From JBIOWF01 sp044868295 (GTDB taxonomy: Bacteria; Actinomycetota; Actinomycetes; Streptosporangiales; Streptosporangiaceae), in the NCBI GenBank assembly GCA_044868295.1, contig JBIOWF010000191.1:1-43491 (forward strand): a stretch of DNA of 43,491 nt. The letters run 5' to 3'. Positions within the stretch are counted from its first letter, which is position 1; every line of letters begins with the position of its first letter. Below, in pieces: positions 28,186 through 36,101 of this stretch. The notes beneath the pieces were generated by a model. The model saw only the letters and a program-made list of their open reading frames with translations, made no database searches and was not told where the DNA came from. The translations under genes and the position numbers were made by a program.

Positions 28186-28314
28186 GGTCGAGTCCGCTAC
28201 GCGAGCGGACTCCGTGGGGCCTTGCGACAGCCTCTGACGGTCGAATCAACCTTGCTCCGCCCGGCGCGGCCCGCTCCCGCCAACCCCGCCGAAACCGGCT
28301 CGGCTTCCTCTTCC
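28186..28314 (-). repeat. Recurring r-protein intergenic sequence, copy a (extended)
   Basis: Starts GGTCGAGTCCGC and ends GGCTCGGCTTCCTCTTCC on the plus strand, the same ends as the copies at 39986 and 26387, with about 50 nt of extra sequence inside. It fills half of the 291-nt rpmJ-rpsM gap, which has no gene. Confidence 0.5.
28190..28212 (-). terminator. Hairpin between rpmJ and rpsM
   Basis: GAGTCCGCT (28190-28198) pairs perfectly with AGCGGACTC (28204-28212) around a 5-nt loop. Attenuator or RNA-processing element; no U-run. Confidence 0.5.
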
Positions 28315-28315
28315 G

Positions 28316-28429
28316 TCAGCCCTGGCGCTGCTTGTGGCGCAGGTTGTCGCAGATCACCATGACGCGACCGTGCCGGCGGATCACCTTGCACTTGTCGCAG
28401 ATCTTCTTGACGCTCGGCTTGACCTTCAT
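28316..28429 (-). CDS. rpmJ: 50S ribosomal protein L36, zinc-binding form
   Basis: Smallest large-subunit protein. The ATG at 28429 gives 37 residues, MKVKPSVKKICDKCKVIRR..., with the zinc ligands Cys11, Cys14, Cys27 and His32 (C+ form). The frame is open further upstream, but the family length fixes the start. 43 nt after infA, in the conserved infA-rpmJ-rpsM order. Confidence 0.98.
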   Translation of the reverse strand: MKVKPSVKKICDKCKVIRRHGRVMVICDNLRHKQRQG

Positions 28430-28472
28430 AGTCCTTATTCGTTCCTCAGACAGCCCACCCTGAGCGGGAGGG

Positions 28473-28694
28473 CTACTTGTACCGGTAGACGATCCGCCCA
28501 CGAGTCAGGTCGTAGGGGCTCAGTTCGACGACAACCCTGTCGTCGGGGAGGATCCGGATGTAGTGCATCCGCATCCGCCCGCTGATGTGGGCCAGGACCT
28601 TATGGCCGTTGTCGAGTTGCACCCGGAACATCGCGTTCGGGAGCGACTCAACCACAGTGCCCTCGATCTCGATGGCGCCGTCTTTCTTGGCCAT
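28473..28694 (-). CDS. infA: Translation initiation factor IF-1
   Basis: OB-fold factor that occupies the 30S A site during initiation. 73 residues, MAKKDGAIEIEGTVVESLPNA..., with the conserved HKVLAHISGRMRMHYIRILPDDRVVVELSPYDLTRGRIVYR. Standard length. It heads the infA-rpmJ-rpsM-rpsK-rpsD group; a promoter-like sequence lies about 110 nt upstream. Confidence 0.99.
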   Translation of the reverse strand: MAKKDGAIEIEGTVVESLPNAMFRVQLDNGHKVLAHISGRMRMHYIRILPDDRVVVELSPYDLTRGRIVYRYK

Positions 28695-28806
28695 GTCCCT
28701 CGCGTTTCACTGATCGGTCGTCTGAGGCTTCGGAACACTAATCAGCCGCGACCTTCGGGCGCTTCCAGAGAGCGGCAGCCAGCCAGACCGCCTGTGCGCA
28801 AAGGTC

Positions 28807-28836
28807 ATAGTGAACCGACAAAGGAGTGTACGACAA
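28807..28836 (-). promoter_or_regulatory. Putative infA promoter
   Basis: On the minus strand TTGTCG (28836-28831) and CACTAT (28812-28807) are separated by 18 nt. A start near 28800 would give a leader of about 105 nt. The match is moderate. Confidence 0.3.
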
Positions 28837-28987
28837 CGCGTTCCGAAAAGCGAAACGGACACATAGCGTCTCGACACAACCAGATAGCAGCCTACCCCAG
28901 ATCATGAGCCGGATCGACGAGACGATCGGGTTCAGCGGCCCGGCACGGAAGATTTCCGCCGACGCCTCAGTGGGTTCGCACGCGAAA

Positions 28988-29013
28988 GGGGCCCGCCTCG
29001 AAAGGCGAGCCCC
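28988..29013 (-). terminator. Terminator after the secreted-protein gene
   Basis: GGGGCCCGCCT (28988-28998) pairs with AGGCGAGCCCC (29003-29013) with one mismatch around CGAA. In the minus direction it is followed by TTTCG. It is 16 nt past the stop at 29030. Confidence 0.75.
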
Positions 29014-29029
29014 CCTTCACTGTCAGAGA

Positions 29030-29494
29030 TCAGAACCCTTCACCCCAGCCACCGCAGTCGTCGAAGCGGTTGTCGCCCTCGCAGACGCGGATCTTGAAGT
29101 CGTCGAAGCCCTTGCTCTTCTTGAAGCCGCCGAAGCGGTCGAAGTGCTTGTGGCCGAACGTCTTGTAGTAGGAGGTGTGGAAGCCGAAGTCGTCGTGCCA
29201 CTTGAACCAGACGTAGCTGTACTCGCGGTCGTGGTCCCTGTCGAACAGGTCGCCGAAGAACCAGTAGCGCCCATCCTGCTTGGACCAGTAGCCCTTGAAG
29301 TAGGACCGGTCACCGGAGCTCTCGCCAGAGCCGTACCTGGAGTAGTACGGGCCGAAGAAGTGCTTGGACGGACCCGAGGCCATGGCAGTGGCGCTCGAGG
29401 TGCTCGTGGCCGCCTGCGCGGGGCCGGCGACGAGCCCGGCCGCGAGCGCTCCGACGACTGCGGTGCCAGCGAGAATGGTGCGAATCGTTCGCAT
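29030..29494 (-). CDS. Secreted aromatic-rich protein of unknown function
   Basis: A 154-residue protein. The ATG at 29494 has a strong GGAGG 5 nt upstream. The signal peptide is clear: MRTIRTILAGTAVVGALAAGLVAGPAQA, with an AQA cleavage site. The mature part is extremely rich in Tyr, Phe, Trp, Asp, His and Lys (for example FFGPYYSRYGSG, YVWFKWHDDFGFH, GHKHFDRFGGFKKSKGFDDF). It has only two cysteines, near the end (RVCEGDNRFDDCGG), which may form a disulfide. I do not recognise the family. It is flanked by its own terminator and sits between the DUF1707 gene and infA. Confidence 0.8.
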   Translation of the reverse strand: MRTIRTILAGTAVVGALAAGLVAGPAQAATSTSSATAMASGPSKHFFGPYYSRYGSGESSGDRSYFKGYWSKQDGRYWFFGDLFDRDHDREYSYVWFKWHDDFGFHTSYYKTFGHKHFDRFGGFKKSKGFDDFKIRVCEGDNRFDDCGGWGEGF

Positions 29495-29625
29495 GTGTCC
29501 TCCAGTGAGACCCCGGAAGATGCTGCTCATCTCCGGACACCCATGAAGTTACGGACGATCCGCCTGCCGTTCTGCGCAGGAATACACACTCAGGCTGAAC
29601 GTGCACAACGACACAAATCAGCACA

Positions 29626-30072
29626 TCAGCGCTGTCGGGGCTCCCGGCCACCTGATCCCGTGCCGAAAATGGTGCTGACCAGCAGAATCGCACCCCAGGG
29701 CCCCATCACCCACAGAGGCCATGGATAGACGGCATCGCCGCTGGTGATGCTGACGATCAACCAGATCACCCAGTTGACGGCGCTCGCCGCCGCCCAAGAG
29801 GCCCAAACCGCCTTCAGCGCGGCACCACTGCGCGGCCGCGCCTGGCCTCTCGCCTGGACCGTCGCGGGCAGCGTGTGCAGATCGATCTCCGGCAGGTCCG
29901 AGGTGACCTTGGCCAGCTCGCCGTACGTGCGACTCTGGTAGACCTGCTCAAGGCGCTCGTTGAACTCGTCGACGTCGAGCCGGCCCTCCGCCATGTGCTC
30001 GCGTAGCACCGAGGCGACCCGGTCCCGGTCTCCGTCAGAGGCTCGCATCTCCGGGGTTGCCGCCATCACCAT
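29626..30072 (-). CDS. DUF1707 (SHOCT-like) two-span membrane protein
   Basis: A 148-residue protein with an N-terminal DUF1707 domain, MRASDGDRDRVASVLREHMAEGRLDVDEFNERLEQVYQSRTYGELAKVTSDLP, one of the commonest actinobacterial small domains. The C-terminus has two hydrophobic segments (about residues 88-110 and 118-137). The start could be ATG 30072 or the in-frame GTG and ATG just after it; GGGAG lies upstream. DUF1707 proteins are often linked to membrane-associated regulation, but no activity is established. It is separated from map by 177 nt that include a large palindrome. Confidence 0.85.
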   Translation of the reverse strand: MVMAATPEMRASDGDRDRVASVLREHMAEGRLDVDEFNERLEQVYQSRTYGELAKVTSDLPEIDLHTLPATVQARGQARPRSGAALKAVWASWAAASAVNWVIWLIVSITSGDAVYPWPLWVMGPWGAILLVSTIFGTGSGGREPRQR

Positions 30073-30192
30073 CTACTCCCGCTGATCCGCGTAATAAGAC
30101 CATTATGTTGCATGGCCTGAGGCGCCGGGACGTACGGAATCCGGGGAGCATTCGTGGATCATCGCCACGGCGAAGATCCGACAGACGGGTGA

Positions 30193-30253
30193 TCTAGTGC
30201 CGTGACCGCCAAGACTTGCGCGACGGGGCAAAGATTGGCGGGAGGGGCACTAG
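30193..30253. repeat. Multi-tier palindrome overlapping the end of map
   Basis: CTAGTGCC (30194-30201) pairs with GGCACTAG (30246-30253). After a symmetric 4+4 nt internal loop, CCGCCAA (30206-30212) pairs with TTGGCGG (30235-30241), and TTGC/GCAA can pair inside. The outer arm includes the map stop codon. It may be the map terminator, or a small palindromic mobile element (MITE-like) with CTAG at both ends. Confidence 0.7.
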
Positions 30254-31074
30254 TTTTCGCCCGTCCGGGCGAGTAGCTCCCTGACGCGGGACTCGCCGCC
30301 GTCGAGCGCGGTCAGCACCCAGGGGCCGGCGTCGGTCACGGCGACACTGTGCTCGAAGTGGGCGGACGCCTTGCCGTCGAGGGTCACCACGGTCCAGTCG
30401 TCGCCGAGCACCTTCGTGCGGTCGGTGCCCAGATTCACCATGGGTTCGATGGCCAGGCACATGCCCGCCTCGAAGCGGGGGCCCCGGCCGGGACGGCCGT
30501 GGTTGGCCACCCACGGGTCCATGTGCATCTCGGTCCCGATGCCGTGCCCGCCGTACTCCTGGGGGATGCCGTAGCGCCCCTGGGAGCGCACGTACTTCTC
30601 GACCTGGAACCCGACGTCGGAAAGGTGCCCGCCGACCGTGAGCGCGGCGATGCCGCGCCACATGGCCTCCTCGGTCACCCGCATCAGCTCGGTCAGCTTG
30701 GGATCCACCTCGCCCACCGGGACGGTGATCGCGGAGTCGCCGTGCCAGCCGTCCAGGATGGCGCCGCAGTCGATGGAGATGATGTCGCCGTCGCGCAGCT
30801 TGCGCTTGTCGGTGGGGATGCCGTGGACGACCTCGTCATTGACCGAGGCGCAGATGGTGGCGGGAAAACCCTGGTAGCCCTTGAACGACGGAATGCCGCC
30901 CTCGGCCCGGATGGCCTCCTCGGCGACGGCGTCGAGATCGAGAGGCGTCAGACCGGGCTGGACCGACGACCGGAGCAGTTCGAGAGTCCTGCCCACGACG
31001 AGGCCGGCCGCTCGCATCTTGTCCAACTGCTCAGGCGTCTTAACCTGAATTCCGTGCTTGTTCTTCTTGAACAC
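30250..31074 (-). CDS. map: Methionine aminopeptidase type I
   Basis: Removes the initiator methionine from new proteins; a two-metal enzyme. Motifs: VNDEVVHGIP, DIISIDCGAILDGWHGDSAITV (two Asp ligands), GGHGIGTEMHMDPWV (His ligand), CLAIEPMV (Glu), and the final SAHFEHSVAVT (Glu). The open frame reaches a GTG at 31116, but that codon lies inside the adk-map hairpin. GTG 31074 (MFKKNKHGIQVKTPEQ, with GGGGG 8 nt upstream) is preferred; GTG 31083 is possible. The product is about 274 residues. Confidence 0.94.
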   Translation of the reverse strand: MFKKNKHGIQVKTPEQLDKMRAAGLVVGRTLELLRSSVQPGLTPLDLDAVAEEAIRAEGGIPSFKGYQGFPATICASVNDEVVHGIPTDKRKLRDGDIISIDCGAILDGWHGDSAITVPVGEVDPKLTELMRVTEEAMWRGIAALTVGGHLSDVGFQVEKYVRSQGRYGIPQEYGGHGIGTEMHMDPWVANHGRPGRGPRFEAGMCLAIEPMVNLGTDRTKVLGDDWTVVTLDGKASAHFEHSVAVTDAGPWVLTALDGGESRVRELLARTGEN

Positions 31075-31106
31075 CTTTGGCACCCCCAGGGGGAGATTGT
31101 CCCATA

Positions 31107-31138
31107 CGATCGCCACCCCACGGATGGGGTGGCGATCG
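31107..31138 (-). terminator. Strong hairpin between adk and map
   Basis: A perfect 14-bp inverted repeat (31107-31120 with 31125-31138) with a 4-nt CGGA loop. It starts 11 nt after the adk stop and 33 nt before the likely map start. No long U-run; terminator or attenuator controlling map. Confidence 0.75.
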
Positions 31139-31148
31139 CTGGGCTTCG

Positions 31149-31802
31149 TCAGTCGGCGAGCCGGCGCAAGGCCGCCATCGCCCGCTGGGTTACCTCCTCG
31201 ACCGGGCCGGTCGCGTCGACCCCGACGAGGATTCCCTCATCCGCGTAATAGCGGATCAGTGGGGCCGTCTGCTGCTGGTAGACCTCCAGGCGGTGCCTGA
31301 TGGTCTCCTCACGATCGTCGTCACGCTGGAACAACTCGCCGCCGCAGGCGTCGCAGACGCCTTCCACGGCCGGCGGGTCGAACAGGACGTGCCACACCTT
31401 GCCGCAGGAACGGCACGTCCGCCGCCCCGCGAGGCGCCGCACGACCTCGTCCTCGTCCACCACGAGCTCCAGGACGATGTCCAGGCCCGTGCCGAACTCG
31501 GCGAGCATCTTCTTCAAGATCTCCGCCTGCGGAACGTTACGGGGGAAACCGTCGAGCAGGAAGCCTTCCTGCGCGTCCTCCTCCGCGAGACGATCCCGCA
31601 CCATGGCGACCGTCACCTCGTCCGGGACGAGGTCGCCGCGATCCATGTAGGCCTTGGCAAGCTTGCCGAGTTCCGTGCCGCCGGAAACGTTGGCACGGAA
31701 GATGTCACCTGTCGAGATTTTCGGGATCGACAGATGCGACGCGATGAACTGGGCCTGCGTCCCCTTGCCCGCTCCGGGGGGCCCGACCAGGACGACGCGC
31801 AC
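31149..31802 (-). CDS. adk: Adenylate kinase, long zinc-lid form
   Basis: Converts ATP + AMP to 2 ADP. 217 residues. P-loop GPPGAGKGT (7-15), AMP-binding LDGFPRNVPQAE, and a LID domain with the four-cysteine zinc site (Cys130, Cys133, Cys150, Cys153 in CRSC...CDAC), the Gram-positive structural form. The GTG start at 31802 overlaps the secY stop by one base (TAGTG), so the two are translationally coupled. Confidence 0.97.
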   Translation of the reverse strand: MRVVLVGPPGAGKGTQAQFIASHLSIPKISTGDIFRANVSGGTELGKLAKAYMDRGDLVPDEVTVAMVRDRLAEEDAQEGFLLDGFPRNVPQAEILKKMLAEFGTGLDIVLELVVDEDEVVRRLAGRRTCRSCGKVWHVLFDPPAVEGVCDACGGELFQRDDDREETIRHRLEVYQQQTAPLIRYYADEGILVGVDATGPVEEVTQRAMAALRRLAD

Positions 31803-33109
31803 TATCTCAGGAAGCCCTCGTAGTTACGCTGCTGAAGCTGGCTCTCGATCTGCTTGACCGTGTCCAGACCAACACCAACCATGATCAGAATGCTGGTCCC
31901 TCCGAACGGGAAGTTCTGGCTCGCACCGGCCACGGCCAGCGCGATGATCGGGATCAGTGAAATGAACCCCAGATACAGCGCGCCGGGCGCGGTGAGCCGC
32001 GTGAGCACGTAGTTGAGGTACTCAGCGGTCGGCCGGCCCGGACGGATGCCCGGAATGAACCCACCGTACTTCTTCATGTTGTCGGCCACTTCAACGGGGT
32101 TGAATGTGATGGACACGTAGAAGTAGGTGAAGAACACGATCAGCGTGAAGAACGTGGCCATATAGATGGGGTGGTCGCCCGTGACCAGGTTCTGCGCGAG
32201 CCACTCGACGACCGGTCCCGGGTTCTCGCTGTTGCCGAACAGCGTGACCATCAGCTGCGGAAGGTAGAGCAGCGAGGAGGCGAAGATGACCGGGATGATG
32301 CCGGCCTGGTTCACCTTCAGCGGGATGTAGGTCGAGGTGCCGCCGTACATCCGGCGGCCGACCATCCTCTTGGCGTACTGCACCGGGATGCGGCGCTGGG
32401 CCTGCTCCATGAAGACGACGAACGCGATCATGAATATGCCGACGATGAGCACCACGACGAACTTGAAGGCGCTCTGCCGGAAGATGTTCAGCAGCTCCGA
32501 CGGGAAGACCGCGATGACCTGCGTGAAGATCAGGATGGACATACCGTTGCCCACCCCGCGGTCGGTGATGAGCTCACCCAGCCACATGATCACGGCGGTG
32601 CCGGCGGTCATCGTGACCACCATCGTCACGATGGTGAAGATGTCCTCGTTGATCAGGATGGGCAGGTTGTTGTTCGGGAAGAGCTGCCCGGAGCGCGCGA
32701 GCGCCACGAAGGCCGTCGACTGCAGGATCGCGAGACCGATGGTCAGATATCGCGTGTACTGCGTGATCTTGGCGGTGCCCGACTGGCCCTCCTTCTTCAG
32801 GGCCTCGAGCCGCGGGATCACGACGGTCAGGAGTTGCAGGATGATGCTGGCGGTGATGTAGGGCATGATGCCCAGCGCGAAGACTGAAAGCTTCAGCAGC
32901 GCGCCGCCGCTGAACAGCTGCACCATGCCGTAGATGTTGCCTGTGTCACCCGCCTGCGCCTGTTCCAGGGCTTTGCGGACGTTCCCGGCGTTGACGCCGG
33001 GAGTCGGAAGCACCGAGCCGAGCCGGAAGAGCGCGATGATGCCCAATGTGAAGAGCAGCTTCTTGCGCAGGTCAGGCGTCCGGAATGCCCGGGTAATCGC
33101 GGTTAGCAC
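31802..33109 (-). CDS. secY: Protein translocase subunit SecY
   Basis: Channel-forming subunit of the Sec translocon with SecE and SecG. 435 residues and ten predicted membrane spans. The N-terminus is MLTAITRAFRTPDLRKKLLFTLGIIALFRLGSVLPTPGVN. Signatures include GIMPYITASIILQLLTVVIPRLEALKKEGQ and, near the end, MKKYGGFIPGIRPGRPTAEYLNYVLTRLT. The GTG start at 33109 has AGGAGG nearby. The gene is preceded by a terminator after rplO, so secY-adk may have its own promoter. Confidence 0.99.
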   Translation of the reverse strand: MLTAITRAFRTPDLRKKLLFTLGIIALFRLGSVLPTPGVNAGNVRKALEQAQAGDTGNIYGMVQLFSGGALLKLSVFALGIMPYITASIILQLLTVVIPRLEALKKEGQSGTAKITQYTRYLTIGLAILQSTAFVALARSGQLFPNNNLPILINEDIFTIVTMVVTMTAGTAVIMWLGELITDRGVGNGMSILIFTQVIAVFPSELLNIFRQSAFKFVVVLIVGIFMIAFVVFMEQAQRRIPVQYAKRMVGRRMYGGTSTYIPLKVNQAGIIPVIFASSLLYLPQLMVTLFGNSENPGPVVEWLAQNLVTGDHPIYMATFFTLIVFFTYFYVSITFNPVEVADNMKKYGGFIPGIRPGRPTAEYLNYVLTRLTAPGALYLGFISLIPIIALAVAGASQNFPFGGTSILIMVGVGLDTVKQIESQLQQRNYEGFLR

Positions 33110-33242
33110 GGTCCCTCCTGCGCGCCTGTGACGCGGTAACGATCGGCGATGGTGCCGGGGGCGTCCATCGGCATGTCTTCTTGCCAGTCAGCGTTTTCGG
33201 ACGTCGGGGCATGCCCGCCGCCCAGCGAACTCTAACGCACTA

Positions 33243-33277
33243 GGGGCGCGGAGGCTCATAACGAACCTCCGCGCCTC
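33243..33277 (-). terminator. Terminator between rplO and secY
   Basis: GCGCGGAGG (33246-33254) pairs perfectly with CCTCCGCGC (33266-33274), and the stem extends to about 12 bp including one G-T pair, with an 11-nt loop. It lies 11 nt past the rplO stop. A TAGAGT sequence just beyond could serve as a -10 for secY. Confidence 0.75.
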
Positions 33278-33288
33278 GTGCTGCGGGC

Positions 33289-33744
33289 CTACAGTTCGGA
33301 AGCCGAACCACCGGCCGCGGCGATCTTCTCCTTGGCGCTGGCGGAGAAGGCGTGCACCTGCACGTTCAACGCCACAGAGATCTCGCCGGTTCCCAGAACC
33401 TTGACAAGCTGGTTCTTGCGGACCGCACCCTTGGCGACCAGGCCCTCGACGGTGACGTCGCCACCCTCGGGGAACAGCTCGCCGAGCTTGTCCAGGTTGA
33501 CGACCTGGTAGGTCGTCTTGAACAGCGCGTTGGTGAAGCCCTTCAGCTTCGGCAGCCGCCGCTGGAGCGGAATCTGGCCACCTTCGAAGCCGAGCGGAAC
33601 CGTCGTACGGGACTTGGTGCCCTTGGTGCCACGACCGGCGGTCTTGCCCTTGGACGCCTCACCACGGCCCTTGCGGACCTTGGCCTTGTTGGCGCCGGGA
33701 GCCGGACGCAGGTCATGGAGCTTGAGCGGAGCGTTCTCAGTCAT
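33289..33744 (-). CDS. rplO: 50S ribosomal protein L15
   Basis: Large-subunit assembly protein. 151 residues with the typical Gly/Lys/Arg-rich N-terminus (KLHDLRPAPGANKAKVRKGRGEASKGKTAGRGTKGTKSR). The signature part is FEGGQIPLQRRLPKLKGFTN, and the C-terminal half contains VKVLGTGEISVALNVQVHAFS. It starts 2 nt after the rpmD stop. Confidence 0.99.
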   Translation of the reverse strand: MTENAPLKLHDLRPAPGANKAKVRKGRGEASKGKTAGRGTKGTKSRTTVPLGFEGGQIPLQRRLPKLKGFTNALFKTTYQVVNLDKLGELFPEGGDVTVEGLVAKGAVRKNQLVKVLGTGEISVALNVQVHAFSASAKEKIAAAGGSASEL

Positions 33745-33746
33745 AA

Positions 33747-33944
33747 CTAGTCGACCCCCTCTTCGGAAAGCACGGCCACCTCGACGAGGTGCGATACAAC
33801 GGCGACCATGCCACGGATCTCGGGGCGGTCCTCCTTGACGACGACATCGCCGATTCGCTTCAGGCCCAGCGAACGCAGCGAGTCACGCTGGTTCTGCTTG
33901 CCACCGATCTTCGACCGGGTCTGGGTGATCTTCAGACGAGCCAT
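33747..33944 (-). CDS. rpmD: 50S ribosomal protein L30
   Basis: 65-residue large-subunit protein: MARLKITQTRSKIGGKQNQRDSLRSLGLKRIGDVVVKEDRPEIRGMVAVVSHLVEV. The pattern and length are standard. It starts 3 nt after rpsE and ends 2 nt before rplO, so the three are tightly coupled. Confidence 0.99.
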   Translation of the reverse strand: MARLKITQTRSKIGGKQNQRDSLRSLGLKRIGDVVVKEDRPEIRGMVAVVSHLVEVAVLSEEGVD

Positions 33945-33947
33945 CGA

Positions 33948-34580
33948 CTAGCTCACCGCCTTCGCCGCCGCGGCGGCCTCCGCGAGGCCCTCGGCGCGAG
34001 CCTTGAGCATCGCCTTGGGAGCGACGTCCTCGATCGGCAGGCCACGGCGGGCCGCGATCTCCTCGGGGCGGCTGAGGCCCTTCAGAGCGGCCACCGTCGC
34101 GTGCACGATGTTGATCGGGTTGTCCGACCCGAGCGACTTCGACAGCACGTCGTGGATGCCGGCGCACTCCAGCACCGCGCGCACCGGACCACCCGCGATG
34201 ACACCGGTACCGGGCGAGGCCGGACGCAGCAGGACGACGCCGGCGGCGTCCTCGCCCTGCACGGTGTGCGGGATGGTGCCCTGGATGCGCGGCACCTTGA
34301 AGAAGTGCTTCTTGGCCTCTTCGACGCCCTTGGCGATCGCCGCGGGCACCTCCTTGGCCTTGCCGTAGCCGACACCGACCAGGCCGTTGCCGTCGCCGAC
34401 GATGACCAGCGCGGTGAAGCTGAAGCGCCGACCACCCTTGACGACCTTGGCCACTCGGTTGATCTTCACGACGCGCTCGATGTACGAGACGCCCTTGTCT
34501 GCGGCGCCACCGCGGCGATCGTCACGACGGTCCCGCCGCTCGCCACCGCCGCTTGCGCCGCGACGCGGAGCTGCAGCCAT
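33948..34580 (-). CDS. rpsE: 30S ribosomal protein S5
   Basis: Protein at the mRNA entry and decoding region; site of ram and spectinomycin mutations in other bacteria. 210 residues, with an Arg/Gly/Asp-rich N-terminal extension of about 30 residues (GASGGGERRDRRDDRRGGAA) that many bacteria lack. The double-stranded-RNA-binding-like domain is ERVVKINRVAKVVKGGRRFSFTALVVVGD-like and the C-terminal half starts LRPASPGTGVIAGG. 64 nt after rplR. Confidence 0.98.
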   Translation of the reverse strand: MAAAPRRGASGGGERRDRRDDRRGGAADKGVSYIERVVKINRVAKVVKGGRRFSFTALVIVGDGNGLVGVGYGKAKEVPAAIAKGVEEAKKHFFKVPRIQGTIPHTVQGEDAAGVVLLRPASPGTGVIAGGPVRAVLECAGIHDVLSKSLGSDNPINIVHATVAALKGLSRPEEIAARRGLPIEDVAPKAMLKARAEGLAEAAAAAKAVS

Positions 34581-34644
34581 CAGTGGTTCCTCTTCTCATT
34601 GCTCATAGGACGGGCCATTGATTGCGGTCCTCGGGACGGAGCCA

Positions 34645-35022
34645 TCAGAACTCCAGCCCGCTTTCACGGGCGCTGTCCGCGAGAGCCGCGAGGCGCCCCG
34701 CGTAACGGTTGCCACCACGGTCGAAGACGACAGCGGTGATACCGGCGGCCTTGGCCCGCTGAGCGAGAAGCTCGCCGACCTTCTTCGCCTTGTCGGTCTT
34801 GTCACCCTCGGCGGCGCGCAGCGAGGCGTCCATGGTGGACGCGCTCACCAGCGTGTGGCCCTGGGTGTCGTCGACGATCTGCACGAACAGGTGCCGCGTG
34901 GACCGGTTGACGACCAGGCGCGGACGCTCCTGCGTGCCGAAGACGTTCTTGCGCACACGGCCGTGACGGCGGGCTCGCGAAACGGTGCGAGTGGCGGTGT
35001 GCTTGCCGTACTTCGCAGCCAT
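34645..35022 (-). CDS. rplR: 50S ribosomal protein L18
   Basis: 5S rRNA-binding protein. 125 residues: a basic N-terminus (ARRHGRVRKNVFGTQERPRLVVNRSTRHLFVQIVDD) and the conserved C-terminal AGITAVVFDRGGNRYAGRLAALADSARESGLEF. It begins 2 nt after the rplF stop. Confidence 0.99.
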   Translation of the reverse strand: MAAKYGKHTATRTVSRARRHGRVRKNVFGTQERPRLVVNRSTRHLFVQIVDDTQGHTLVSASTMDASLRAAEGDKTDKAKKVGELLAQRAKAAGITAVVFDRGGNRYAGRLAALADSARESGLEF

Positions 35023-35024
35023 TG

Positions 35025-35567
35025 CTACTTACCAGCCTTTCCGACCTTGCGGCGGATAACTTCGCCCTGGTAACGCACGCCCTTGCCCTTGTACGGGTCG
35101 GGCTTGCGCAACTTACGGATGTTCGCGGCGACCTCGCCGACCTTCTGCTTGTCGATGCCGTCCACGTGGAACACGGTCGGCCTCTCGACACGGAAGGTCA
35201 CGCCCTCGGGGGCGTCGACGATCACCGGGTGGCTGAAGCCCAGAGAGAACTCCAGCTGCGTCGGGCCCTTGGCCTGAACGCGGTAACCGACACCGACGAT
35301 CTCCAGCGACTTGGTGTACCCCTGGGTCACACCGGACACCATGTTGGCGATCAGTGTGCGAGACAGGCCGTGCAGCGCACGCACCTTGTTCTCGTCGTTG
35401 GGGCGGGTGACGGCGATGGTGCCGTCCTCGGCCCGAGCCACCTCGATGGGCTCCGCGACCGTGTGAGAAAGCGTGCCCTTCGGGCCCTTGACCTGGACAT
35501 CCCGGCCGTCAATGGTGATGTCAACACCAGTCGGTACGGGGATGGGCAGCCGTCCGATTCTCGACAT
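35025..35567 (-). CDS. rplF: 50S ribosomal protein L6
   Basis: Protein at the base of the factor-binding stalk. 180 residues with the two L6 repeats: MSRIGRLPIPVPTGVDITIDGRDVQVKGPKGTLSHTV, and the second ending in the signature PDPYKGKGVRYQGEVIRRKVGKAGK. The ATG at 35567 lies 18 nt after rpsH, with GGAGGGG-like purines before it. Confidence 0.99.
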   Translation of the reverse strand: MSRIGRLPIPVPTGVDITIDGRDVQVKGPKGTLSHTVAEPIEVARAEDGTIAVTRPNDENKVRALHGLSRTLIANMVSGVTQGYTKSLEIVGVGYRVQAKGPTQLEFSLGFSHPVIVDAPEGVTFRVERPTVFHVDGIDKQKVGEVAANIRKLRKPDPYKGKGVRYQGEVIRRKVGKAGK

Positions 35568-35585
35568 GCTGTGGTTCCTCCCCTC

Positions 35586-35984
35586 TTACCAGACGTAGGC
35601 GAGGACTTCCCCGCCCACTCCACGCTTGCCGGCCTGCTTGTCCGTCATGAGGCCGCCGGACGTCGAAATGATCGCGACGCCCAGACCGCCCAGAACGCGG
35701 GGCAGGTTGTCCTTCTTGGCATAGACCCGCAGACCGGGCTTGGAAACCCGGCGCAGGCCCGCGAGCGAACGCTCACGGGTCGGCCCGAACTTGAGCTCCA
35801 CCACGAGGTTCTTGCCGACCTTGGCGTCCTCGACGCTCCAGGCCTGGATGTAACCCTCCTGCTGGAGGATCTCGGCGATGTGCGCCTTGATCTTCGAGTA
35901 GGGCATGGTCACTGTGTCGTGATAGGCCGAGTTCGCGTTGCGCAGACGCGTCAGCATGTCTGCGATCGGGTCGGTCATCGTCAT
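35586..35984 (-). CDS. rpsH: 30S ribosomal protein S8
   Basis: Primary 16S-binding protein and, in E. coli, the spc operon repressor. 132 residues: MTMTDPIADMLTRLRNANSAYHDTVTMPYSKIKAHIAEILQQEGYI and the C-terminal STSGGLMTDKQAGKRGVGGEVLAYVW. Methionines 1 and 3 are both possible starts. A 143-nt gap with a hairpin separates it from rpsN; an S8-binding autoregulatory site there is possible but not evident. Confidence 0.99.
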   Translation of the reverse strand: MTMTDPIADMLTRLRNANSAYHDTVTMPYSKIKAHIAEILQQEGYIQAWSVEDAKVGKNLVVELKFGPTRERSLAGLRRVSKPGLRVYAKKDNLPRVLGGLGVAIISTSGGLMTDKQAGKRGVGGEVLAYVW

Positions 35985-36101
35985 GGCCGGTGGCCTTCCT
36001 CACCGCGGTTTCCCTGTTCCGTACAGGCCGGGGACCTACGGTGTGGTCGTGGACGCCTGTGACGGCGCCCGGTTGATATGACTTCTTGCGTACGGCCGGA
36101 G

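Larger units (their letters stand above)
28695..29029. other. 335-nt intergenic region upstream of infA
   Basis: No gene is seen. It holds the putative infA promoter near 28807-28836 and the terminator of the secreted-protein gene at 28988-29013. The stretch 28840-28985 shows nothing specific. Confidence 0.7.
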
